Positions 29,251-37,818 of a DNA stretch of 37,818 nucleotides are shown one piece after another. The translations under genes were made by a program, and so were the position numbers. The stretch's first letter is position 1; each line of letters begins with the position of its first letter. The notes under the pieces are model-generated. The model was not told the origin of the DNA and did not search any database. It was given only the letters and a program-made list of their open reading frames with translations. The stretch is from Cristatella mucedo (taxonomy: Eukaryota; Bryozoa; Phylactolaemata; Cristatellidae): the NCBI GenBank assembly GCA_009760855.2, contig WPIO01000487.1:1-37818 (forward strand), in the 5' to 3' direction.

Positions 29251-30485
29251 GTGTGCTGAGGGTGGGGAGGCGGCCAGGTGGAGACGAACTGTTGTCCCAT
29301 CCCCTGCCTAGAGCTTCCCGACAACGAAAGACCTCCTTCGCTTCTCACAGCGACCCGCCAGGTGCAGTCGACTGTGCGGCTTCGCACCAAGTTTGCTATG
29401 ACTACCTGGCAGTAGCTGAGAGCGGCCGCAAAGCAGATCTGCCGCCGGTGCAGAGCGATTCGTGAGCTGGCAGCGATCGGCAGCGAAGGACGAGTGGGCC
29501 GACATCAGGGGCCGGTCATTCAGCATCTCAGAATAAGCGTTCACACTGCTCAGTAAACGGAGGAACGACGCTGGCGAAGCGGCAAGTAATCATGCTCCGA
29601 GTGTTAGCCACCAATTACTGCTTCTGCAATTGTTTTTTGGAGTCGACCACAGGCTCGGCCTGTTGAACGCCTGAGCTGTTGAAAGGTGGCCAAAGCTAAA
29701 CTTGACAGGCGTATTTTTAATACATCCAATGGACTCTTTAACTGAGTCGTGCACTAATTGGCTTAATAGGCAAACAAGTTCCACAGGGAAGTTGTTTAAT
29801 CGAAAGATGCATTAGTTTTACTCGAGCTACTGCTTAGACGCCGGAACTCATTCTTTCATTACTAGAGGTGTTTGCCGATGGTGACCTAAATGCTCCAGCT
29901 GTAGAACACACATCGTCGTAAGCTATATTAACTCACATGCACAGCCGAGGACTGGTGCTGTGTCGTCTTTCAGCTCTCTTCTCGATCAAGATCAACCGAA
30001 GTGTACACCCATCCTTAATCCTTTTTGCTCGTCCCGCTCCTGCAAAAAGCCGTTTTGCTAATAGTTGGCACGAGTGTTTGCCTGGTGAATATTAGATAGA
30101 ACGCCCACCCACTTCAAACTGGCCAGCTCGCTCCAGTGTGGGAGGACATTCGTAGGTTGTCGGTAGTCCGGCCATGACCGCAAGTGTCGTATCAATAACG
30201 ATCATAAAAATATGGCATTAAAGCAGCATCGTAAAACAACTGCATAGATTTATCGATACACTAGGTATTCTGAAAAGTGGCCAAGAATGACCTTGAGGTT
30301 GCGATAACTAGCACGGTGTCAGCAGCTAAAGCCAGTGTCTGAGGCACTCCTGTGCATTTTAAAATATCAAAGAAAAAAGTCGGAAATATTCGACGGTTTT
30401 TAAATACTGCGAGAAAGCCTGACTGCAGCCTGACGCAGACAGATGAATCCATTTAGCAGCACACCTGGAATAAGCCTAGATCTAT
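29251..30485. other. Unassigned GC-richer interval
   Basis: About 1.2 kb with no convincing coding frame on either strand; the frames of 60-80 codons have no recognisable motif. Not shared with the arms or with either virus copy. It may be unique host sequence or an unrecognised repeat. Confidence 0.4.
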
Positions 30486-30645
30486 CCTCACTGGTTTAGC
30501 CCAGTGGTTAAGGTGCTGGCCTAGCATGAGGTCGAGGTTAATGTATTTGATTACCAAAGTCAAAGCTCGAGCTGTATGACATGTGCCTGAAAATGTATGA
30601 AGCTCTCGTACGGCGCTAGTTAAAGGAAATACATTGCCTTATAGC
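30486..30645 (+). mobile_element. Second tRNA-derived SINE type
   Basis: Begins TGGTTTAGCCCAGTGGTTAA (a good A-box), with a weak B-box region about 45 bases on, and ends with GGCGCTAGTTAAAGGAAATA. The head resembles the other SINEs but the body differs. A decayed tRNA gene is less likely given the length and tail. Confidence 0.6.
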
Positions 30646-30835
30646 TTTTGAAGCTCACAGAGAGTTATTAGTGAGCGACTAAGAAGTCGTAGGACGCTGC
30701 GAAAACGACTGTATATTAGTATCGTTACTTTCGGCAGGTACTCTCAGTGCTCAACGGGGCTGGCTTTGTCGGCCTGTGCTAGCCAGAGCTGAGTGAGTGC
30801 TTTGCTCGCTGGCAATTGCTCGATTTTTCGTCCTG

Positions 30836-30837
<2 letters not shown>

Positions 30838-30877
<40 letters not shown>
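30838..30877. repeat. (CT)n microsatellite
   Basis: About 40 bases of CT/TC repeat next to the inner end of the right arm. The frames reading through it (SLSLSL or RERERE) are not genes. Confidence 0.97.
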
Positions 30878-30879
<2 letters not shown>

Positions 30880-31168
30880 CTCTCTGCTCCATACGATACG
30901 AATGTGGAGTACCTGTGGTGGCCACACCGAGCCACGAAGCGCTGGCTCAGGGGCTCAGGCGTGAGCAGCGGTGGCTGTGGCGAAGATAGTGTCGACGGAT
31001 GGCTATACCTTCACGAGACCACGACGGAAGCAACGAAAGCTGTAAAGGAAGGAGGCATGACTTGTGAGCGACTAAGGTTTCGTTGGCCGCTGCACAGCAA
31101 ACTTTAAATAATTATCGTTACTATTTCCACTAACCTAAGCCAAGCTCAAAGCGACAAAGCTAAAGGAA

Positions 31169-31447
31169 CTAGCTGTATAACAGTTTCATCTCTACTAATC
31201 GAGTGAATAAATAGCTAACCAAGAGATTGATGCTTGAATTACCTATATTATCATCAATGTAATAGTTCGTAGGTAATGTCTGCATGAAGGCTTCATGTTT
31301 AAAATACGCTCTGGTGCTTGCAGAATTTATTGTGGGGGCTTCTCCTGAAACGGCATTAGTATCGGAACAGGGCGGCAGATAAATGCAATTACAATTTCCA
31401 ACGACCATCACACTAAGTGCTATTAGTGGTGGAGCACTTGTATCCAT
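31169..31447 (-). CDS. 92-aa ORF, intact in the right arm
   Basis: Starts MDTSAPPLIALSVMVVGNCN and ends NLLVSYLFTRLVEMKLLYS. The left-arm copy (10,708-10,985) has lost frame. It follows directly the site where fibre repeats were deleted, so it may be the surviving distal part of that fibre gene or a separate small gene. No family recognised. Confidence 0.4.
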   Translation of the reverse strand: MDTSAPPLIALSVMVVGNCNCIYLPPCSDTNAVSGEAPTINSASTRAYFKHEAFMQTLPTNYYIDDNIGNSSINLLVSYLFTRLVEMKLLYS

Positions 31448-31480
31448 GATTACTTAACTGAGATTTACTCTGCAGTCGAT

Positions 31481-32310
31481 GTAATGTATTGTATCTCCAC
31501 CTGTAACTCCGCAAAGTCATAAATACCACGTGGGTGTTAAACAGGAGACTCTTGTATAGCCCACTCACAGCCTAAGCGGCTTTCGGTAGGCATTCGGTAG
31601 CAAACAACCATCGTCTCATACAACAGAGAGAAAGTGGGAAGCATGGCAGAGTCAGGAGAGCAGTTGAGGTAGTGAGTAGCATAGAAGTAGCAGCTTAGGA
31701 CAGCTGAAAATAATGTGCCATAGTCGGCAGTAGGAGAGTAGTTGTCGTTGCATTGAATTGTTGAAGGAATTGTGGAAGCGAGTTCTACATTCTAGGACCT
31801 GCAGAGCTATAGCTTCTGTAGCCAACGGTCTGTAAGCGGAAGGATGGGACAGCTAAGTTATTTTCCACACACGACTTGCAGGAGCGAACAGCCTGAAACT
31901 GATACAGCAGTTCAGCTAGGTACGAAGGAGCTAAGCCATGGCAGGCCTTGTTGGTCAGGGTAAGAACTTTGCTCTGTATCCGTTGCTCAACCGGCCACCA
32001 TCCTAGCTCTTTTAGCAACAGAGACACCTGCTCAAACCGTTGGGACTTGAAGACTAGCCTTACAGCCATATTCAGTGTCTGTTGCAGGGGCCTAATAGCT
32101 TTCTTTTGCAGCTCAGCCAAATGGGAATTGCAATAATCAAGCCGAGATAGAACTAAAGAGCTAGTTAAATATTTTAGAAGCCACTCCGGGAGATAGCTCC
32201 GAATCTTGAAATGGGATCGGATGTGATGGCTAGCTGTAGAAGCAAACTTCTAAATGAAGCTTTTAAAATTTAGGAACTGTCAAAAACGACACCTATATTT
32301 CGAGCACGAT
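31481..32310 (-). mobile_element. L2/CR1-type LINE fragment (right-arm copy)
   Basis: Reverse-complement partner of 9,265-10,100. An open 111-codon piece (32,120-31,785) differs from the left copy at about eight residues. Same junction with the capsid remnant as on the left, so the insertion is older than the arm duplication. Confidence 0.88.
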
Positions 32311-32394
32311 TAATCAATGGTTTGCTGTCAAAAATTTACATTTATCAAGCACTTCTCTAACAACTTGCACAGTTTTTACAAATCTATCAAGATA

Positions 32395-33635
32395 TTATTT
32401 TCCACCACTTTGAACTTTGTTATTAAATCTCCCATAATTGCTAATCAAGTGCGACTCAAAATCATAATGCATCTCATTCTGAAGTGGATACAGAAACAGT
32501 GCACACCTAAACGGCATGTCTTGTTCTGTCCTTATAGGAATTTGAACATTTCCAGGGGCAACGTAACCAACAGGTTCATATTCAAAGTGCAACAGGCAGA
32601 AGTAATGCATTGAACCATGAGTTTCATTTTTGACAGAGCAATCTCGAAAGGAATACAAACACCATGACCTTGATTGACAGCTGCTCAGCTTGTAACTATC
32701 GACTTAGTTGTATTACGAGAAAGTCCTGTTGTCCCAGTCTTGATGGCATCATAGTCAGCTCTTCCTGTGCGAGTAAGTTCAAGGGGAAAAGGAACGTAAA
32801 ATAGTATTCTGTTCACGTCAGCTCAGAAACCAGACAATCTAGAAAGCGGCAGTGAAATGCTAAATGTTTCTACGTTATCAGCGACAGCACTAGTAAGACC
32901 TCTCCTAAAAATGAACTCGTAATTCGAAGTAGCAATCCAGATGCAGCAGGGCTTGTATAATTTTTAGTTCCTGTATGCATATCATCCACTGTTGGTGGCC
33001 TCATCCTTTCTCTTTTCCAGTTGCGGGACCTTCTGTCCTAATGTAGTCATTTTGTTAGTCTAGCTGGCCCATTAGGGTTGCAACTGAACCGGCCCTTGTA
33101 GGAAGGCCAAGCTTTAAATATCTTCAGCGCGAAGTCCAACTTATTACAATATAATTCATTTATATAGTGCCCAAAAATGACTTAATCTCTATTCAGGTGC
33201 CCCACATATGCCTCGGGGCTCGAGCCCGCGACCTCTGCCAGACCTTAGTAGGGACGAGCACCTCAGCTGCTGCACCAAACCAGCTCGGCTTTTGTGGAGC
33301 GAGCTTTCGTTCAGCTATAGATCCAAGCACCTGCATTATTAACACGACCTACTGCCAGATTTCTATTAGACGCCACGTAAGTTCCTGCTACTGCACCTGG
33401 AACTTGAATTTGCCTCTCAAGCACCTAATACCAATCTGAAAGCCCATAACAGAAACTTTGCAATCCACGTAGAGTAAAAGTTACTACATTGTTGGTAAAC
33501 ACGTCTGTTTCGGCTGCATTGGTTTGATAGAAGTCACTACACTAGTAGTTCCTAATAGGATACCACGGCAGAATTGGATCATCAAGTTCCAAAATCGTGT
33601 CAATCGAAGTACTAGCCCTACTTTCTGCATGCATA
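32395..33635 (-). pseudogene. Major capsid protein remnant (right-arm copy)
   Basis: Mirror of 7,943-9,182 with the same SINE inside. The capsid hallmark is at about 32,880-32,730 (minus): ISLPLSRLSGF, a stop, DVNRILFYVPFPLELTRTG. An open 87-codon piece (32,658-32,395) contains GYVAPGNVQIPIRTEQD. Truncated by the LINE at 32,310. Confidence 0.6.
33145..33284 (-). mobile_element. tRNA-derived SINE (right-arm partner of copy 3)
   Basis: Same insertion as 8,293-8,437, seen on the minus strand with GGGCTCGAGCCCC as B-box-like element. It confirms that the capsid gene was already interrupted before the duplication. Confidence 0.87.
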
Positions 33636-33639
33636 GTAT

Positions 33640-34264
33640 ACAATGTATTTGCTGCTTTGCATGTAGTTACTAGCACCTAATTCTTTCATTGATCCTCTAT
33701 AGCCGTCTGCAATTCCTCTAGCTTCTGGAGCAGGCACAAACGACGATTCTTTAACAGCAAAGCAATTCTCTTTAATTCCTTTCTCGACTTCTCCGTACGT
33801 TTTTGGGTCGTTTTCTTTGCTGTGCTTCTGAGTAATCTCTTACTTCTGATTCAATTTCAACTTTAACTTTCCTTTTGTTTTTTGGAGTTAGTTTTTTCAA
33901 GCACAGCAAGCTTGATTTCAAGGTTCATCTCTTTCATCGAATGTTCGTAGCCTTATTCCTTTTTGCGAGTTTCAAGTTCGTATTCAACTTCTTTCCTTCG
34001 CTTCACTTCCTCGAGTTTGTCATCAAGCTCTCGTCGTTTCAAAGGGTACTCTTGATCAGCCTTCTCTATCTTTGCTTACAGTTCGACCAGTTTACGTGTT
34101 TGGAGCATTTCACAACCTTTTCTAGCGATGCTTGCACCATTATTAGTCATTCCAGAGATTGTGGGTGCAACTTTGCCAATGCCATTAGTAACTATACCAA
34201 GGACGCCAGAGCCATACTTTCGCCCAAAATCTTACTATGTCCAATTCTAGCGTAGCTTCCCATT
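33640..34264 (-). pseudogene. Coiled-coil virion gene remnant (right-arm copy)
   Basis: Mirror of 7,316-7,940: MGS start near 34,262, Gly/Ala-rich part, Glu/Lys coil at about 34,090-33,890, then the PKxYGEVEKGIKE segment. Shares most stops with the left copy. The plus-strand 126-codon frame here is its shadow. Confidence 0.6.
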
Positions 34265-34269
34265 CTTCT

Positions 34270-35128
34270 ATACAATCTTGAAACTTCTACTGTCGCCATT
34301 ACATCAGGTACACCATTACCTTCCATGCCATTCGGTCTGTCATACTACAACTGAAAGTAATTATCACTTCTATAGCTCCTCTCGTTGGCGGAAACGTAAA
34401 GTTTGGCTAATGGATTGTTACTTTGTCACCATGAATTAATACCAGCGATTTTAATGATGTACAATTGACAACACTGTTTAAGGAATCTCATTTAATATTC
34501 TATGTAATTCGTCTCCGGATGAACTAAATCGCAATCGACGCTAATTCACTTCACTCCTTTGTTATCGGGCAAACTCATTTTGTTCCATGCTTTTTAAGAT
34601 CTGGGGAAGCACATAGCCTTTTTAATTGCTTCTAAAAGTGCTCCTCCAACAATTGCTGAATTAAAATAAATCTCTTCATTAGAATTAAAGCCAATTGTGT
34701 CACTGATCAAAGCGGACCATCCGGAAGCATTAATTTTTAACACCACTACTTAATCACCAACGACTCCCATTGCAATTTTATCATCTGTGTAAACAGAAAA
34801 CCTAATTTCAGTATCATTTTTTGACCTGTTAATATAAATACCCGTTTCTACTTTGTGGGTTTGGCGAATTCTTAAGCGAAGATTTCGATGTACTTGTTAC
34901 CTATTTTGAGTCATAACGACCAGGAGGAACTGTAACTAAAATAATTTTATGACTGTCGCTGATCTCATTCACACCATGAGCTACATTCAATGATTATTTC
35001 TTAGTGCTAGCGAACTCAACCTTCCTAAGCCCAACTTTGTTAAAGTCCTTTTACTTAAGTATTGTTGCCAGACTTAACGATTTTGAATCAGAACCAGTTG
35101 TTATAGTGAACCTTATTGAGATTCCTAT
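34270..35128 (-). pseudogene. Structural gene A remnant (right-arm copy)
   Basis: Mirror of 6,452-7,306 with the same lost start (ISIRFT) and the same lost stop into the coiled-coil gene. Many stops. Confidence 0.62.
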
Positions 35129-35129
35129 G

Positions 35130-35981
35130 TAATACTTCAACACTTTCTAATGTAACTATTAATTGCTGTGAATCAAAGTCAAAACAAAAAAGTATCTTGA
35201 TTTGTAACAGTTATGAATATATAAGAAACTGCTTCATAAATTAAGCCATGTTATTTAAAAGTACTTTGTTTCCAATGCTAGAAAGTGTAAGCAGAACTTC
35301 TAAAAAGTTGTTATTCCGCTACGTTTATGTCACTTGAGCCACTTGCAACCACATTGCTTTTCAAAACTACTGAATTAACGTCGGGCACGAATACTTAATT
35401 TTCAAGAACAAACTTTGTGTTTGGTACACACGCTCCTTGATCAGTAATACTTGAATAATGTGTACTACAATTAGGATCTGCTGTATAAGTAGAACTAGTT
35501 GCAACAAATATACTAGAACACTGGATTTGTTTGCAAGAAATGTCCAACCCGATGACATCATAATCCAGAAATTAGAAGTAGCTGTATCAACTCCAAGTTT
35601 GAATTCGTCTGCAGTAGCTGCTGACCTAGTAATTGAAGTATTAATTGTTTTAGCAATGTCAACGTTAATCGCATCGGAAACAGCAAAATGAATTCCGGAC
35701 CTAATCGTTATCGTTTGCTCAAATCTACCAGAAACTCAATGAACAAAGGTATTTTCCGAATCTATTAAGCTATTTAGGGAGTTCCGTCGAAATTCAAAGT
35801 TTTTGAAACAGATCTTATTTTTTTTCCTCCTAATCATGATCGGGTTACCTCCTTGGACCCGAACGGAAATTTGTATTCCGGAAATGTTAAACCAGGATCT
35901 TTTAGGTGTTGATTGAGACACTCTTTTTATTGCTTCAAGATTTTTTAACATATCCTGATAAATCTTTAATAGCCCTGACAT
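35130..35981 (-). pseudogene. Structural gene B remnant (right-arm copy)
   Basis: Starts MSGLLKIYQDMLKNLEAIKR at 35,981, open for 81 codons. The GVDTATSNFWIMMSSGWTFL region near 35,540 matches the core gene. Mirror of the left copy with independent small changes. Confidence 0.62.
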
Positions 35982-35983
35982 TT

Positions 35984-36764
35984 CTATGCACTCGGGTCAG
36001 ACAAAAGTTCATTGATTTTCGAAATATAAGTATTCGTTGCCTTTTGCGATTTCCAGAGTTAATCTGCAGCAGCACTAATTAAACTTATTACTCTTGTGTT
36101 CCCAGCTGCAAATTCTCGTACCTCTAGTTCCAATCTCTCACGTACTTCTGCTTTATTCTTAACAATCAAAGGAATTTCAGTTACTCAATTGCCAGCCTTT
36201 TCTAAAACTTGCACTCTTGACATCTCATGAACATAAGTGATATCCTTCTTTGGCTCTCCTTGGAGTCCCCTCGTTAGTTCTCCGTGTTTGGAACCCTCAT
36301 CGGTAAATTTTTGGTAAATGCCTCGTAATGTCTCTTTATGATCAGTTTCATCACAATTCCTTATCATTTAATTAATTCCAAGAGGCAACTTTTTCCTTTG
36401 GACAAATTATCCAAAGCGCTGTAAACCTTGACACAAGATCTTTGCCGAGAACCCCAGATAGGATTATTACCTAATTGCTCGGCTTTACATTTTCGGATAG
36501 CACCAATAACAATTTTTGTTTGTTCATCAGGAAAATTATTTTTCACAGCATTTGCATTAGCAATTTTCTTTTAGATTTTTCTGTAAGGCTTCAGAAACTC
36601 TTCCAACAGTTAGAAGACACATCATGACCTTCGTTCCAACTTTCTATGGTCTGAGTTATTCCAATTTGCTTAGTAAGAGCAGGTCTACCTTTTTTCAGTT
36701 TCTCAAAAACCTGGTCACCAGAGTTGTCAGTTGCTCTTTCAAATACCCGATTGCTCAAATTCAC
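35984..36764 (-). pseudogene. Structural gene C remnant, 5'-truncated (right-arm copy)
   Basis: Carries the ATDNSGDQVFEKLKKGRP region near 36,740 and the downstream pieces seen on the left (VYSALDNLSKGKSCLLELIK; REFAAGNTRVISLISAAAD). Its 5' part is missing: the gene is joined at 36,764/36,765 to the end of the HNH gene by a 3.8-kb deletion. Confidence 0.63.
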
Positions 36765-36830
36765 AAGTGGGGGCTCTTTTTTAATTCACTGGTTTCATTA
36801 GTGATTCTTAACCAATAAAGTGAAGAGCAC
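36765..36830 (+). pseudogene. HNH gene stub at the deletion junction
   Basis: Only WGLFFNSLVSLVILNQ, the tail that follows the HNH domain in the left arm, remains. The rest of HNH and all of PLA2 are gone from this arm. Confidence 0.6.
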
Positions 36831-36959
36831 GAGGTTGCATAGAAAGACGCAGTTATTACCTTGGTTTGCTTGATTTGACTGAAGATGTAGCTGTCGCTAG
36901 AGAGCTAGAATCAATGCGTTCGCATTGGCAATACCCGTGTTTAAACTTCAAATACAGCA

Positions 36960-37193
36960 TTACAGAAGGTAATAAGTGTGTCCGACTTACAGAATATTAA
37001 TTCTGACAACTTTTCTTCAAGTGCTCCTTAAGCTTCGAAATTTCGGAATGTATTACCTCTGGGCCCTTACCACCTGCAAAGAGTTTCACAAGAAGCATTG
37101 TACTTTCGTATAGTTGCACGTTTTTTTCCAAACGATAACTGCTCAGATTTCTTGATTGCCTCCTTTAATTCCCGAGAATTTTCAACCCTAGAC
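36960..37193 (-). pseudogene. Small HNH-flanking gene remnant (right-arm copy)
   Basis: Mirror of 578-800: ELKEAIKKSEQ followed by broken frames, including LKEHLKKSCQN. Unknown function. Confidence 0.4.
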
Positions 37194-37406
37194 ATCTCAG
37201 GGAGCTGTTTTCCTTTATTGATATGACCTAGTTGTAGCACTTGGCTGGCCTTGGCTGAATTTTATCGCAAACAAGAGCTGTTTGGAGGCGGGCTAGAACT
37301 CCTATATCCTAGAGCATGGAGCCAGATAGAAGCCTCAGTGCGGTTAGAGAGCAAGAGCTTAAGAGCAAGCCAGGAAGCTCTCTGACCAGCGGTGGCGAGT
37401 CGGCCT

Positions 37407-37709
37407 TTACAAATCGTTAGATACCCACGGGAGCTGCTGATGGATGTTGACTGGCCTGTCAACCCCGGTCATCAAATCGGTTCGAAAAGAATCGTCTGAA
37501 AAACATTCGCCATTCAAGATGGAAAGAGGGAACGTTCCAGTGCCAAGTGCCGGTATTAATTCCTTACCGTAATGGGCCGTGGTGTCGGGCCCAATACCAC
37601 TAAGCTCTTGCCCCATTGTCGTAGCTAAGTATTGAAGAGTCAAGCTACGCTCGCTCTTGGTGTCTCTTGGTCTTTTGGTCTTCTGTCCAGCTTTGCGCTT
37701 CGACGTCAT
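37407..37709 (-). CDS. Unrecognised 100-aa ORF (right-arm copy)
   Basis: Partner of 64-366, same length, start (MTSKRKAGQKTKRP) and open frame, about eight residue differences. Not part of the recognisable virus block. Confidence 0.35.
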   Translation of the reverse strand: MTSKRKAGQKTKRPRDTKSERSLTLQYLATTMGQELSGIGPDTTAHYGKELIPALGTGTFPLSILNGECFSDDSFRTDLMTGVDRPVNIHQQLPWVSNDL

Positions 37710-37772
37710 GGACTCATTTCTCTGAAAGCGACGGAGGAGGGTGTGCTGTCCGCCGGCAATGGACGGAACAGG

Positions 37773-37818
37773 ACGAGGCAGTGCTAGGACGATTTGGTGG
37801 ACTCCACCGAATACGGTT
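37773..37818. other. Right-edge bases beyond the alignable arm
   Basis: 46 bases past the last position that can be compared, because the left arm runs off the window at base 1. Nothing can be said of them. Confidence 0.6.

Larger units (their letters stand above)
30941..37772. repeat. Right arm of the long inverted repeat
   Basis: This is the reverse complement of 1-11,213 with two deletions. Shared features include the SINE in the capsid gene, the LINE fragment after it and many of the same in-frame stops, so these lesions predate the duplication. Translated pieces differ by roughly 5-8 percent of residues between arms, too much for a simple fold-back read artefact. A joined pair of divergent haplotypes cannot be excluded from sequence alone. 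Confidence 0.92.

Noticed and set aside
30486-30645. A functional tRNA gene from the good A-box.
   Set aside because: The B-box is weak, no cloverleaf could be drawn, and there is a long body and tail as in SINEs.
30744-31107. Frames with RERERE or SLSLSL tracts on both strands.
   Set aside because: Translation of the CT microsatellite, no other coding sign.
36624-36818. 64-codon plus frame at the deletion junction as a new fusion gene.
   Set aside because: It is antisense to gene C for most of its length and joins the HNH tail by chance; no start or homologue supports it.
1-37772. Inverted repeat as a fold-back sequencing artefact.
   Set aside because: The arms differ by scattered substitutions and by two large indels with clean junctions, which a fold-back read would not produce. 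Haplotype misjoining remains possible and is noted in the findings.

Overview
The window looks like animal genomic DNA, probably from a marine invertebrate. It carries L2/CR1-type LINE fragments, tRNA-derived SINEs and microsatellites, and nearly everything else is decayed viral sequence. The virus belongs to the Polinton/adintovirus-like group of mid-sized eukaryotic dsDNA viruses: it has a protein-primed-type family B DNA polymerase, a Polinton-type major capsid protein signature, a phospholipase A2-like virion protein, tandem trimeric-fibre-like genes and a phage-style HNH-AP2 endonuclease. I recognise no integrase and no adenain-type protease, and the packaging ATPase is only a weak candidate.

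Layout. Two arms form a long imperfect inverted repeat (1-11,213 and 30,941-37,772). Each arm holds the same GC-richer, badly broken virus copy. Left arm order: 100-aa ORF, small gene, HNH (-), PLA2 (+), structural genes C, B, A, coiled-coil gene, major capsid, a LINE fragment, then a fibre fragment. The right arm is the mirror image minus two deletions (about 3.8 kb and 576 bp). Shared SINE and LINE insertions show the copy was already decaying before it was duplicated.

Between the arms lies a visibly AT-rich second virus copy (about 11,220-26,950). It is a different and less damaged relative: coiled-coil gene (truncated at the arm junction), A, B, C and PLA2 on the minus strand; HNH-AP2 on plus; a small gene and a hydrophobic gene on minus; three fibre genes on plus; then small genes, an acidic protein and DNA polymerase B on minus. 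Gene order from the small gene through HNH, PLA2, C, B, A and coiled coil is the same in arm and core, although the proteins are only distantly similar, so this block is ancestral to the group. From 27,135 to 29,250 are two abutting LINE fragments, followed by about 1.2 kb of unassigned sequence, a second SINE type, a CT microsatellite and the right arm.

Reading the genes together: PolB would replicate the genome, the major capsid protein with A, B, C, the coiled-coil, hydrophobic and PLA2 proteins would make up the virion (PLA2 for membrane exit), and the fibres would bind the host. Almost every gene has stops, frameshifts or lost key residues, so these are endogenous remnants. Gene letters A-F are labels used only here. 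Boundaries of broken genes are approximate.
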